From assembly GCA_028280345.1 (NCBI GenBank), contig JANQLY010000022.1, forward strand, positions 62,001 through 126,000: a stretch of 64,000 bases of DNA, given 5' to 3'. Positions 9,494-18,630 of the stretch are shown here, one piece after another. Under the pieces are notes generated by a model. It saw nothing but the letters and a program-made list of their open reading frames with translations, ran no database searches and was not told the DNA's origin. The DNA is from Pseudomonadales bacterium (GTDB lineage: Bacteria > Pseudomonadota > Gammaproteobacteria > Pseudomonadales > UBA7239). Both the position numbers and the translations under genes were made by a program. Position 1 is the stretch's first letter. The number at the start of each line of letters is the position of its first letter.

Positions 9494-10242
9494 AAGCCGT
9501 TATCCAATAATGCGTGCCAGGGTTGCAGCACCTCACTACTTTTAAAAAGTGTCACAAACGCAGAATGTAGCTTTGGTTCAGTTGCCCAGTTTTTTAAAAA
9601 GCGCTGTAAGTCTTTGCCAAGGCGCTGTTCAAATCCCGCCTCTTTATCAGATGTCGCATCAAAATCGATAAACGACAAGGTGCCCGCATGAATTAGAATA
9701 TTAGTGGCTTTCATATCGCCATGAGAAACACGTTGCTGTGCCAGTGTCTCAAAACAGTTTAGTACAGCCTGCTTGATCGAGTCGTCAAGCTCGCCGCCAC
9801 TCTCAAAATAATCGAGCAGGGTAGTGCCTTCAGTGTAAGTATAAAAATACCAGGCGAGGCTTTTAAATGGACCGAAACGTTTTTCAATAAAAGCAATGGG
9901 CTCGGGGGTGACAAGGCCTATCGACTGAAACAGATGTGCTGCGTACCAGGTGCGCGCAGCGCGGCTCGTACGCAACAGGCGCTTGATCCTGTGTAAAAAC
10001 GTTGGTGTATTGTAGCGCTTGACTACCAACGGGTTGTTATCAATGGTAAGCCGAATAACAGTTTGTGTGTCACCGTCCTTAAGGTAATCCGGCTGTGCAA
10101 AAGCCGAGGGGAGCGTATCAAAGAGTTGTTGCATTGCCGGCGTATAACGCTCGCGACGACAACAGAGTACCCGGCTAAACGAGCGCTGATAAACATAGGT
10201 CGTATTGTCACAGAGAAAGTCGTGCCGGGCTGTGCGATCCAT
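9490..10242 (-). CDS. Lipopolysaccharide core kinase-like protein (InaA/WaaP type)
   Basis: 250-residue eukaryotic-type kinase fold: an ATP-binding lysine region (NPLVVKRYN), catalytic loop VSHGDMKATNILI with Asp and Asn, and metal-binding LSFIDFDA in place of DFG. This fits the family of heptose and Kdo kinases of the inner LPS core. It starts 9 nt after the waaC stop in the waaF-waaC operon, which supports a core-phosphorylating role. The exact sugar cannot be told from the sequence. Confidence 0.8.
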   Translation of the reverse strand: MDRTARHDFLCDNTTYVYQRSFSRVLCCRRERYTPAMQQLFDTLPSAFAQPDYLKDGDTQTVIRLTIDNNPLVVKRYNTPTFLHRIKRLLRTSRAARTWYAAHLFQSIGLVTPEPIAFIEKRFGPFKSLAWYFYTYTEGTTLLDYFESGGELDDSIKQAVLNCFETLAQQRVSHGDMKATNILIHAGTLSFIDFDATSDKEAGFEQRLGKDLQRFLKNWATEPKLHSAFVTLFKSSEVLQPWHALLDNGF

Positions 10243-10251
10243 GACTTTTAA

Positions 10252-11235
10252 TTATTCTTCCAATAAACGTTGCAGAGCGCCAATCACCTGATCCGGTTCA
10301 ATCAGGCCCATAAGTTCGTGGTTGTCGAGGCCGGCAGTTTGGTCTGAAGACAGATGCATCTGGCGATTGCCATAGGTGCCAACCCGCGATGGTCGTGTGG
10401 GCCCATAAAGTGACACACCAGGTACATCCAGAGCTGCACCCAGATGGCCGAGCCCGGTGTCCACCGCAACAAACGCATGGGCTTCAGCAAGTACACTCGC
10501 GACACCGGTCAAGGTCAGCTTTGGCAATATTTCAGCATGATTACTGACCGCGGCAATATTTTGTGCGCGCTGTTTTTCTGTCTCGCTGTGCCACGGCAGT
10601 TTAACGGACCAGCCCGCATCAGTAGCCTGTTTGCATAACTCCAGCCAGTGCGCTTCCGGCCAGTGTTTGTCGCCCCGTGTTGTGCTGTGTAAAAACACAA
10701 GGCTGCGTTCGTCTTCAGATTTTTTACCAAATTTTTCCCGTGGCAGACCGAAGCTGCCATTGCCTGGTGGTTTGGTGTAACCGAGCGATTTGGCAAACAA
10801 CACACGGGTGCGCTCTACGGCATGCAGGTTTTTCGGTACGTTTATCATCTGGTCGTAAGCCATGGTGGCGAGCGGTTCGCGTGCAGAAGCCTTGTCAAAA
10901 CCATAGGTGGGCGCTTTGGCAAAACGTGTGACAAAAGCGCTTTTCATCAAACCCTGAGCGTCAATCACGCAGTCGTAGTGGTGGTGCTTCATTTCGTTTT
11001 TAAAGCTGCGCCACTCCGGGCTTTTCCAGATCTTGAAAACCTGTTTGCGCCAGCGCCTGATCGCGACAGGAATCACTTCATCAATTGATGGGTGCCATTT
11101 CGGAATTTCCTGAAACCCCTCTTCCACCACCCAGTCAAAGCAGATATTGGGTAGGGCATTAACAGCGTCGGTAACAGCGGGCAGGGTGTGAATCACATCC
11201 CCCATGGAAGAGGTTTTGACAATTAAAACGCGCAT
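10252..11235 (-). CDS. waaC: LPS heptosyltransferase I
   Basis: Adds the first L,D-heptose to Kdo of the LPS inner core at the cytosolic face. The 327 residues start with MRVLIVKTSSMGDVIHTLPA, the GT9 family opening with the conserved MGDV motif. The C-terminal donor-binding half has AVDTGLGHLGAALDVPGVSLYGPT, the typical heptosyltransferase I signature. It follows waaF with a 7-nt gap and precedes the kinase-like gene. Confidence 0.92.
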   Translation of the reverse strand: MRVLIVKTSSMGDVIHTLPAVTDAVNALPNICFDWVVEEGFQEIPKWHPSIDEVIPVAIRRWRKQVFKIWKSPEWRSFKNEMKHHHYDCVIDAQGLMKSAFVTRFAKAPTYGFDKASAREPLATMAYDQMINVPKNLHAVERTRVLFAKSLGYTKPPGNGSFGLPREKFGKKSEDERSLVFLHSTTRGDKHWPEAHWLELCKQATDAGWSVKLPWHSETEKQRAQNIAAVSNHAEILPKLTLTGVASVLAEAHAFVAVDTGLGHLGAALDVPGVSLYGPTRPSRVGTYGNRQMHLSSDQTAGLDNHELMGLIEPDQVIGALQRLLEE

Positions 11236-11242
11236 TAAAAAC

Positions 11243-12274
11243 TCAAGGTAACAACGTGTTCAGTTCAGACAGGATAGTAGCCGGTTCCTGCTGCTCAAGA
11301 CAATGGCGATGGCCGTAACGGCACTGGCGCTCAAAGCACGGCGCACAGTCCAGATCGCTTTTTACAATGGCTACACGTTCGGCGAGTGGAGGTGTGAAAT
11401 CCGGAGAAGTGGAGCCATAAATCACTACAAGCGGCGTATCGACCGCCGCGGCGATATGCATCAGACCCGAATCATTAGTGACTACTGCGCTGGCGGCGGC
11501 AATCAGATCTATCGCTTCAACGAGCTGTGTTTTACCCGCAAGGTTGTGGCAGGCGGCGTGCTGCTCACCGGGTAAGTACCCGATAATGCGCTCGGCGGTG
11601 TCGCGGTCATTGGCGGAGCCGAGTAGCCAGACCTGCCAGCCTTCGGCAATCTTTTCTGTGGCGACGGCTGCGTAGTGTCGCTCGGGCCACTGCTTGGCCT
11701 CACCGAATTCGGCCCCGGGGCACAGCGCGAGTACCGGCTGATTCGTTGTCAGCTGGTACCTGTTGAGGGTTACCTGTAACTGCGGGGAGTTAACGTCAAG
11801 CGCCGGGTGCGGTAGTGTATCTGGTAGCGGCACGCCGGGCTTGTTTGCAAGGGCGGTGAAGCGTTGCACCATCAGTGGATAGCGCCCCTTGTCGAGTGTG
11901 CGCAGGTCGTTGAGCAGGCCGTAGCGCATCTCGCCCTGCCACCCGGTACGTTTTGCTATGCCGGCAAAGGCAGGAATCAGCGCGGACTTCAGGCTGTTCG
12001 GCAACACAATGGCTTCGTGGTATTGCCCTTTGAGCGAGCGACCAAGGCGGTAGCGCACACCCAGTTGCAACTGGCCGTGACCCACGGGCATTGCAATGCC
12101 ACGGCGTACTTCGGGCATGCGCTCCAGCAGCGGCAAGCTCCAGGCTGGTGCCAGCACATCAATCGGGCTATCCGGCTGCTGAATTTTGAGTTGCTTGAAC
12201 AGAGATTGGGCCATGACCATATCGCCGACCCAGGAGGGGCCGACGATCAGAGTGCCATGGGCAGTAGATGACAT
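11243..12274 (-). CDS. waaF: LPS heptosyltransferase II
   Basis: Adds the second heptose of the LPS core. The 343 residues open with TLIVGPSWVGDMVMAQSL (GT9) and have VVTNDSGLMHIAAAVDTPLVVIYGST in the C-terminal half. A short Cys-rich tail (CAPCFERQC) matches the usual WaaF C-terminus. I choose ATG 12274 (MSSTAHG) because the longer frame to 12307 would overlap ilvE. The gap to ilvE is 11 nt and to waaC about 7 nt, consistent with one operon. Confidence 0.92.
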   Translation of the reverse strand: MSSTAHGTLIVGPSWVGDMVMAQSLFKQLKIQQPDSPIDVLAPAWSLPLLERMPEVRRGIAMPVGHGQLQLGVRYRLGRSLKGQYHEAIVLPNSLKSALIPAFAGIAKRTGWQGEMRYGLLNDLRTLDKGRYPLMVQRFTALANKPGVPLPDTLPHPALDVNSPQLQVTLNRYQLTTNQPVLALCPGAEFGEAKQWPERHYAAVATEKIAEGWQVWLLGSANDRDTAERIIGYLPGEQHAACHNLAGKTQLVEAIDLIAAASAVVTNDSGLMHIAAAVDTPLVVIYGSTSPDFTPPLAERVAIVKSDLDCAPCFERQCRYGHRHCLEQQEPATILSELNTLLP

Positions 12275-12285
12275 CACGTGCGCCG

Positions 12286-13227
12286 TTAACGGACCGGTGA
12301 CAACCACTCCGGGTGAGAATCGCTGCGGCCTTTTACCATATCGAAGTAGCGTGACTGCAACTGCTCGGTGATCGGCCCGCGTTTGCCGCTACCGATGATG
12401 CGACCGTCGAGCTCGCGAATTGGCAATACTTCAGCGGCGGTACCGGTAAAGAAAGCCTCATCGGCGACATAGACCTCATCGCGGGTAATACGCTTTTCAA
12501 TCAGCTCCAGGCCCATTTCCTCGACAAAATTGAAAATCGTATTGCGCGTAATACCATCGAGACACGAGGTCAGCTCCGGTGTATAGAGCCGGTTATTGCG
12601 AATAATAAAAATATTCTCGCCACTGCCTTCGGCAACATAACCTTCATTGTCGAGCAGTAGTGCTTCTTCACAGCCACTATCCAGTGCTTCCTTGAGTGCC
12701 AGCATGGAATTAATATAGTGGCCGTTCGCTTTTGCCTTGCACATGGAAATATTGACATGGTGACGTGTATAACTCGATGTGCGAACCTTGATACCGTTTT
12801 CAAGCGTTTCCGGCCCCATATATGAAGGCCAGTGCCATGCAGCAACGATGGTGTGAACTTTGAGGTTATCAGCGCGCAGGCCCATACCTTCGGAGCCGTA
12901 AAAACACATTGGACGGATATAGGCTTCCTCAAGGTTATTCTCACGTACGGCAAGCTTTTGTGCTTCGTTAAGCTCGTCCGCGGAATACGGAATATCCATC
13001 ATCATAATATGCGCAGAGCGTAATAGACGATCGGTATGCTCTTGCAGACGGAAAATGCAGGTACCGCGGCTTTCTGTCTGATAGGCACGCACACCTTCGA
13101 ACACCCCCATACCATAGTGTAGGGTGTGGGTCAGAACATGGGTCTGGGCCTCGCGCCAGGGTACCAGTTCGCCATCAAACCAGATCAGGCCGTCGCGATC
13201 GGCCATGGTGGATTGCAAAGATGACAT
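12286..13227 (-). CDS. ilvE: Branched-chain amino acid aminotransferase
   Basis: PLP-dependent class IV transaminase for the last step of Val, Leu and Ile synthesis. The 313 residues show LHYGMGVFEGVRAY near residue 37, the PLP lysine region SMCKAKANGHYINSMLA and the C-terminal GTAAEVLPIRELDGR block. The start ATG 13227 is preceded by AGGAG at ideal distance. It lies between glnE and waaF, the common gene order in pseudomonads and relatives. Confidence 0.95.
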   Translation of the reverse strand: MSSLQSTMADRDGLIWFDGELVPWREAQTHVLTHTLHYGMGVFEGVRAYQTESRGTCIFRLQEHTDRLLRSAHIMMMDIPYSADELNEAQKLAVRENNLEEAYIRPMCFYGSEGMGLRADNLKVHTIVAAWHWPSYMGPETLENGIKVRTSSYTRHHVNISMCKAKANGHYINSMLALKEALDSGCEEALLLDNEGYVAEGSGENIFIIRNNRLYTPELTSCLDGITRNTIFNFVEEMGLELIEKRITRDEVYVADEAFFTGTAAEVLPIRELDGRIIGSGKRGPITEQLQSRYFDMVKGRSDSHPEWLSPVR

Positions 13228-13272
13228 GTGCGTCTCCTAAAAACTCTAATTGTTTCTGTGATCCGGCAGCGA

Positions 13273-16224
13273 TCAGTTCGCTGCAACTACAATCTGCTGC
13301 CAAAGTTTTTGCACCAGTTGGCGCTCCGACTCAAACAGCGACCCATCAACACAGCTGCCCTGTTGCTGCAGGGCGCGTCGGTGGGCGGCGGATCGTAACA
13401 TTTTATAGATTTCGATCAACTGTTGGGTGGTATTTTCTGTCAGTAGTCCGCAACCGGAGAGTTGCTCCAGTATCCGAATGTTGTCGGTATAGGTTAGCAG
13501 TGGGGGGTGTTTATTGGCCCAGGCCAGCACTGCGTATTGCACCATAAACTCGATGTCGACAATACCACCGGCATCCTGCTTAAGGTGAAATTCGTGATCT
13601 TTGCTGCTTGATCCCAGATTTTCGCGCATTTTCTCGCGCATTTCGATGACATCCTGGCTCAGGGGGTCATTTTCACGCGATTGCGAAAGGATGGCGGCTC
13701 GCACTTCGTCAAAGCGAGCGGCAAGCTCCGGACAGCCACACACAACACGGGCGCGTACCAGCGCCTGGTGCTCCCAGGTCCAGGCATCCTGCTGCTGGTA
13801 TTTCTCAAAAGCGGAAATGGTAGCAACTAACATGCCCGAGTTGCCGGAAGGGCGCAGCCGCGTATCTACCTCATACAGCCGGCCACCGTGGGTCTGGGCT
13901 TCGAGGATATGAATAATGCGTTGCGCGAGACGCATGTAAAACGTCGCATTGTCGATACTTTTGTCGCCATTGGTATAGCCGTTATTGTCCGCACCGTGGA
14001 TAAACACAATATCGAGGTCGGAATTGTGCCCAAGCTCAAGGCCGCCGAGCTTGCCGTAGCCAACAATCACAAAGCGGGAGTTACATACAGAGCCATCCTT
14101 GTTGACGGGAAAGCCAAAGCGTTGCGTCATATAGTGCCAGGCTACCGCGAGGGTGTGGTCGAGCACCGCTTCGGCGAGAAACGTCAGGTAGTCACTGACT
14201 TTCATCAGTGGTAAGAGCCCGGTCACTTCACAGGCGGCAACATGCAAGCGGTGCGCCTGTTTGAAGTAGCGCAGGCTCTCCATATGGCCTTCGAGATCGT
14301 CCCAGGGGATGCGCATCATTTCCTGACGCAGCGCATCCTGCAGATAGTCGCGGTCGGGCAGCGTATAAAGTGTACTTTCGTCGAGCAGCTCATCAAGTAG
14401 TACCGGGTATGCGGTCATCTGCTCGGCTATCCATGGGCTTGCAGAAGACAGCAGAATCAGCTGGCGTAAAGCCTGCGGGTTTTCCAGCAACAGTAACAGA
14501 TAGGCAGAGCGTCGTAGCACGGCCTGAACAAATGGTAGCAGGCGCAACAGGGTTTGCGCCGGATTTTGTGCTTCGAGAGGCTGCTGTGAAAGTGCCTGAA
14601 AAAGCCGCGGCATGAAAAGATTAACCCGTTCGCGGCTTTCCGTTTGCAAGCTCGCGAGCAAGGTTGAGGTTTTTAATTCATGCAGGGCTTTTAATGCGCT
14701 TTCAACATTGGAGATATCTTCAGTGGCCGGAAAATGCGCATTAAACAATGACAATTGCTCTTCAGGTGTTTCACACTCCCATAAATCGATATAGGCCTCG
14801 GTAACCGCCGCGGTTTTGTCCTGTTCACTTTCCGGGTCAGTGATCACATTGGCAAAGTGCTGCTTTATACAGTCGCGATGTTTTTCAAGTTCAGCAAAAA
14901 ATGCAGGCCAGTTGTCAAAACCCATCACAAATGCAACCCGTGCCTGTTCCTTTTCTGTATCTGGTAACAACTGTGTTTGTTGGTCGCGAAAACCTTGCAG
15001 CGCGTGTTCAGTGTTGCGTAAAAAGCGGTAGGCGGTTAACAGACTATCGACAACCTCTACAGGCAACAGTTGCTTTTCGGCCAGCAAAGGTAAAATAATT
15101 GCAAGCTCACGCTGCTGTAAGTCGCTTTCCCGGCCACCGCGTATTAATTGAAATGCCTGCACAATAAATTCAATTTCGCGAATGCCTCCCGCACCAAGCT
15201 TGATATTGTTATGAAAGCCTTTGCGTTTTACCTCACGGTTGATCATCGCTTTCATCTCACGCAATGCATCTATCGCACTGAAATCGATATAACGCCGAAA
15301 CGTAAATGCGCGCAGTATTCCCGTGAGCTCTTCGCTATAACTGTTTGCTTCGCCAATCACACGGGCCTTGACCATGGCATAGCGCTCCCAGCTGCGCCCC
15401 TGCTTCTGGTAGTAATCCTCCAGCGCATCAAAGTTACACACCAATGCGCCACTTTCACCGTAGGGCCGCAAACGCATGTCGACACGAAACACAAATCCGT
15501 CTGCCGTCATTGTGTCGAGACTTGCAATAAGCTTTTGTCCGAGCCGAATAAAAAACTCCTGGTTACTCAGGGTTTTCTTACTGCTGTCTTTATCGGTATG
15601 TTCGGTATGACCGCTCTGTGGGTAGGTAAAAATCAGATCGATATCTGATGACAGATTTAATTCGTTCGCACCCAGCTTGCCCATGCCAAGTACCAGTAAC
15701 GGTTGTTCCTGTCCTTCGCTATTGCGCGGTGTGCCATATTGCGCAGCGACGAGTGGATAGAGAAATTCAATAGCTGTTTCAATGCAGGCATCGGCAAGTG
15801 CGCTGAGTTCGGCGATGGTCTGTGCAGTGTCGCTGAGGCGATTAAAATCGCGCCAGATGATGCGAGATATAGCCCGGTTGCGAAACTGACGCAATATCTG
15901 GCCTAACCCGATCTCATCAGGGCTGGTATCAGAAGTAGAAAAGCTGGAAAGCGCCTGCCGGTAATTTTCCCTGCAAATTACACCATCGTGTTTGTCTTCG
16001 AGCAGATCGACAAGTAAATTCGGAAACCGGATACACTGTTCGGCAACAAATTGACTGCCCATCCAGCAGGTTTGTAATTGCCGGTTTGCTGTATCTTCCG
16101 CTATAAGGTCGTTGACTTGGGCGAGGGTCTCCCCATCTGCTACCTCACTATAGCGTTGCCAGAGGCTGTCAAAGTCTGAGCGTAAAAGTTCCGGTATATC
16201 CATCCAGGGCATCCAATAAGGCAT
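13273..16224 (-). CDS. glnE: Bifunctional glutamine synthetase adenylyltransferase/adenylyl-removing enzyme
   Basis: Adds and removes AMP on glutamine synthetase in response to nitrogen status via PII. Two nucleotidyltransferase modules are visible: LGMGKLGANELNLSSDIDLIF in the N-terminal (deadenylating) half and VGYGKLGGLELGHNSDLDIVFI in the C-terminal half, each with the GKLG...S/NSDxD metal motif. The start at 16224 (MPYWMPWMDIPEL) gives 983 residues, the family length. The open frame continues to 16401 without Shine-Dalgarno support. Confidence 0.93.
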   Translation of the reverse strand: MPYWMPWMDIPELLRSDFDSLWQRYSEVADGETLAQVNDLIAEDTANRQLQTCWMGSQFVAEQCIRFPNLLVDLLEDKHDGVICRENYRQALSSFSTSDTSPDEIGLGQILRQFRNRAISRIIWRDFNRLSDTAQTIAELSALADACIETAIEFLYPLVAAQYGTPRNSEGQEQPLLVLGMGKLGANELNLSSDIDLIFTYPQSGHTEHTDKDSSKKTLSNQEFFIRLGQKLIASLDTMTADGFVFRVDMRLRPYGESGALVCNFDALEDYYQKQGRSWERYAMVKARVIGEANSYSEELTGILRAFTFRRYIDFSAIDALREMKAMINREVKRKGFHNNIKLGAGGIREIEFIVQAFQLIRGGRESDLQQRELAIILPLLAEKQLLPVEVVDSLLTAYRFLRNTEHALQGFRDQQTQLLPDTEKEQARVAFVMGFDNWPAFFAELEKHRDCIKQHFANVITDPESEQDKTAAVTEAYIDLWECETPEEQLSLFNAHFPATEDISNVESALKALHELKTSTLLASLQTESRERVNLFMPRLFQALSQQPLEAQNPAQTLLRLLPFVQAVLRRSAYLLLLLENPQALRQLILLSSASPWIAEQMTAYPVLLDELLDESTLYTLPDRDYLQDALRQEMMRIPWDDLEGHMESLRYFKQAHRLHVAACEVTGLLPLMKVSDYLTFLAEAVLDHTLAVAWHYMTQRFGFPVNKDGSVCNSRFVIVGYGKLGGLELGHNSDLDIVFIHGADNNGYTNGDKSIDNATFYMRLAQRIIHILEAQTHGGRLYEVDTRLRPSGNSGMLVATISAFEKYQQQDAWTWEHQALVRARVVCGCPELAARFDEVRAAILSQSRENDPLSQDVIEMREKMRENLGSSSKDHEFHLKQDAGGIVDIEFMVQYAVLAWANKHPPLLTYTDNIRILEQLSGCGLLTENTTQQLIEIYKMLRSAAHRRALQQQGSCVDGSLFESERQLVQKLWQQIVVAAN

Positions 16225-16422
16225 GTGAAAGTTTGTGCCGGGGTCATGAATCTTACTCGGAATAATGTCGGAACGCACGGGCTTTACCGCTGTTTCAACA
16301 AAGGTCTGAGATAGCTCAAATGCTATGCAGAAAGCCATCGCGGTGATTGGCCCTGCGAGGGCAGGACAAATTTTGTTATCATGGCACTCCTTGCAACACA
16401 CCTCGGTTGGAATTGCCTCGCC

Positions 16423-17100
16423 ATGTTGTATTCAGAGCAGTACCAGTTTATTTTTGTCCATGTCAGCAAGACAGGGGGCTCAAATCTGGAGCGCGCATTA
16501 AAGCCCTATAGCCTGCAGGCACCAAAAACCTTTTCTAACAAGGTACTCAGCAAGCTGTATTTACACAGCGACCACCGCAAACACTATTTCAAACAACACG
16601 ACTCGATTCTTGTTGCGCAACGCGCCTTGCCCCGTGAAGAATTTGAGCACTGCTATAAATTTGCTTTGGTGCGTAATCCCTGGGATTGGTTGGTCTCACT
16701 CTACCTGTTTTTAAAGCGCAAGGACGACCACCGCCACAATAAGCTGATTCGTGACATGAGTTTCGAGCAATACGTGGATTTTGAAATCAAACGGGACTCC
16801 CGTCACCAACACCGCTTTATGATGGATAAAAAAGATAATCTATTACTTGACTATGTTGGTCGCTACGAAGAGCTTGAACAGAGTTTTGATGCAATTTGCT
16901 CCCGGCTCAAAATAGAAAGGCCGGTGATTGAAAAATACGGCGTATATAAGCGCGACCCGTACCAGGAATTCTACAACGAAACTTTGAAAGAAAAAGTCCG
17001 TCAGCACTGGCGCAAGGATATAGAAACGTTTGGTTATGAATACGAAGGTTATCAGACCGGCGATATTGTCAATAACTATCAGAATCGCTCTACGGCTTGA
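16423..17100 (+). CDS. Sulfotransferase family 2 protein
   Basis: 225 residues with the PAPS-binding signatures of sulfotransferases: FVHVSKTGGSNLERAL near the N-terminus (5'-phosphosulfate loop) and FALVRNPWDWLVSLYLF (3'-phosphate site). Such enzymes move sulfate from PAPS to carbohydrates or lipids; the acceptor is unknown. ATG 16423 puts the loop about 10 residues in, as usual; ATG 16381 is an in-frame alternative and neither has a clear ribosome-binding site. It is divergent from glnE and followed by an EamA transporter. Confidence 0.75.
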   Translation: MLYSEQYQFIFVHVSKTGGSNLERALKPYSLQAPKTFSNKVLSKLYLHSDHRKHYFKQHDSILVAQRALPREEFEHCYKFALVRNPWDWLVSLYLFLKRKDDHRHNKLIRDMSFEQYVDFEIKRDSRHQHRFMMDKKDNLLLDYVGRYEELEQSFDAICSRLKIERPVIEKYGVYKRDPYQEFYNETLKEKVRQHWRKDIETFGYEYEGYQTGDIVNNYQNRSTA

Positions 17101-17155
17101 GTGATGACCCTGATTCCGATTTAACTATTCAAATCTGGTAGTTTAAGTTTAGCAA

Positions 17156-18058
17156 GTGGAACTCTGGATACCGATAACCATTTTTGCGGCCTTTTGTCAG
17201 AATATTCGCTCGGCGCTGCAAAAACACCTGACAGGAACACTCAGCACGCTCGGTGCAACCCAGGTGCGATTTTTTTACGCGATACCCTTTGCCTTGGTGT
17301 ATATAACAGTTTTGCTATATGGCTTTAACTATACACTGCCATCATTTAATTCAGCGTTCCTGATGTATGCGCTAATCGGAGGAGTTGCACAGATTCTTGC
17401 CACGGCATTGTTGCTCGCGTTGTTCTCCCATCGCAATTTTGTGGTTGGTACCACCTACTCAAAAACAGAAAGTATTCAAACAGCACTGCTTGGGTTGATT
17501 CTATTGGCTGACCGTATCAGTGTCGGTGCGCTTGTGGGTATTACACTTGGTATTGTCGGTGTGGTGATTATTTCGAGTACCAAAAACAAATTTACGGTAA
17601 CCGAAATAGCCAAATCCCTTGTTAGTAAGTCAGCGTTGATTGGGCTGTTATCCGGCTTTTTCTTTGCAGTAACTTCCGTGTGTTACCGCGGTGCGAGCCT
17701 CTCACTTGAAGGTGGCTTTGTGATTCAGGCCGCATTTACCTTGGTAGTGGTATTGATCTTTCAGACGAGTCTTATGGTGTTATATCTTCTTATCAGAGAG
17801 CGCGGACAGATGACGGAGGTATTGCGTAACTGGCGTATCGCTTCACTGGTGGGCCTTGCCGGCATGCTTGCCTCTGCAGGTTGGTTCAGTGCCATGACCA
17901 TAGAAAATGCCGCCCATGTACGGGCACTTGGGCAGATAGAACTGCTATTTGCTTTTCTGGTTTCGGCGATTTATTTCCGGGAAAAAACTACACGCATGGA
18001 GCTGCTGGGTATGTTGACCATCGTCAGTGGTATCGTTGTCCTGCTGCTCTATAAATAG
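17156..18058 (+). CDS. EamA/DMT-family transporter
   Basis: 300 residues with about ten hydrophobic helices in two similar halves, ending in AIYFREKTTRMELLGMLTIVSGI, the typical end of each EamA repeat. These are inner-membrane drug/metabolite exporters or importers; the substrate cannot be read from the sequence. The start is GTG 17156, with the first helix at residues 5-20. It lies 55 nt after the sulfotransferase on the same strand. Confidence 0.85.
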   Translation: MELWIPITIFAAFCQNIRSALQKHLTGTLSTLGATQVRFFYAIPFALVYITVLLYGFNYTLPSFNSAFLMYALIGGVAQILATALLLALFSHRNFVVGTTYSKTESIQTALLGLILLADRISVGALVGITLGIVGVVIISSTKNKFTVTEIAKSLVSKSALIGLLSGFFFAVTSVCYRGASLSLEGGFVIQAAFTLVVVLIFQTSLMVLYLLIRERGQMTEVLRNWRIASLVGLAGMLASAGWFSAMTIENAAHVRALGQIELLFAFLVSAIYFREKTTRMELLGMLTIVSGIVVLLLYK

Positions 18059-18137
18059 TGTTTTTATGCTATGCTCAACGCAGAGCAAATGATCGGATAG
18101 TTAATGAATGGATGGCGGAGAATAAGCAGGCAGCACT

Positions 18138-18479
18138 ATGAGCTATCAATGCGCACACTGCCAACATATTTTTAATGAAGAAGAAGCAATCTGTGAAGAT
18201 CGCACTGATCTACTAAAATGTCTTGGCTGCCCGGCCTGTCAAACCTTCCTTATTCCAACCACGGAGATTGTTGACTTTCATCCTCCGCGCCGTTTCTGGC
18301 AATTTCTGCTCGGTGTTGTGATTATTGCAACTCTTGTTAAGGCGGTGATAATTTCCATGTCGTGGCTATTATTTGCAAAACTTCTGTTTGCGAGTTCATT
18401 TGTTATAACTCTGCTATATATGTTGTTTGTTTTTATCAAAGGCAAAGGCATGCCGGTAAAAACAAATATTGCTAAATAG
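18138..18479 (+). CDS. Small zinc-ribbon membrane protein, unknown function
   Basis: 113 residues. The N-terminus carries two CxxC pairs (CAHC and CPAC, with another Cys between) that look like a zinc ribbon. Two hydrophobic helices follow at about 55-75 and 80-98, and a short basic tail. I cannot assign a family. It is a stand-alone gene between the EamA transporter and mrp. Confidence 0.6.
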   Translation: MSYQCAHCQHIFNEEEAICEDRTDLLKCLGCPACQTFLIPTTEIVDFHPPRRFWQFLLGVVIIATLVKAVIISMSWLLFAKLLFASSFVITLLYMLFVFIKGKGMPVKTNIAK

Positions 18480-18624
18480 AATAGAACTGGATGAAGAGTT
18501 AGTAATTTGTGATCGTATTGCACAACGTTATACCGGAAGGAATTTCCCTCAGCGGCACTACCCACAAAGGGTTGCGTTGTATTTTGATATTATTAATATC
18601 AAGTACCATCTGGCACAGGTATAG
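18469..18624 (+). CDS. Possible 51-residue ORF
   Basis: An open frame from TTG 18469, overlapping the previous stop by 11 nt, runs to TAG 18622. The product is hydrophilic with a mixed charge pattern and ends in DIINIKYHLAQV. There is no Shine-Dalgarno sequence. It may be a coupled small protein or simply chance. Confidence 0.2.
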   Translation: MLNRIELDEELVICDRIAQRYTGRNFPQRHYPQRVALYFDIINIKYHLAQV

Positions 18625-18630
18625 AGCACG

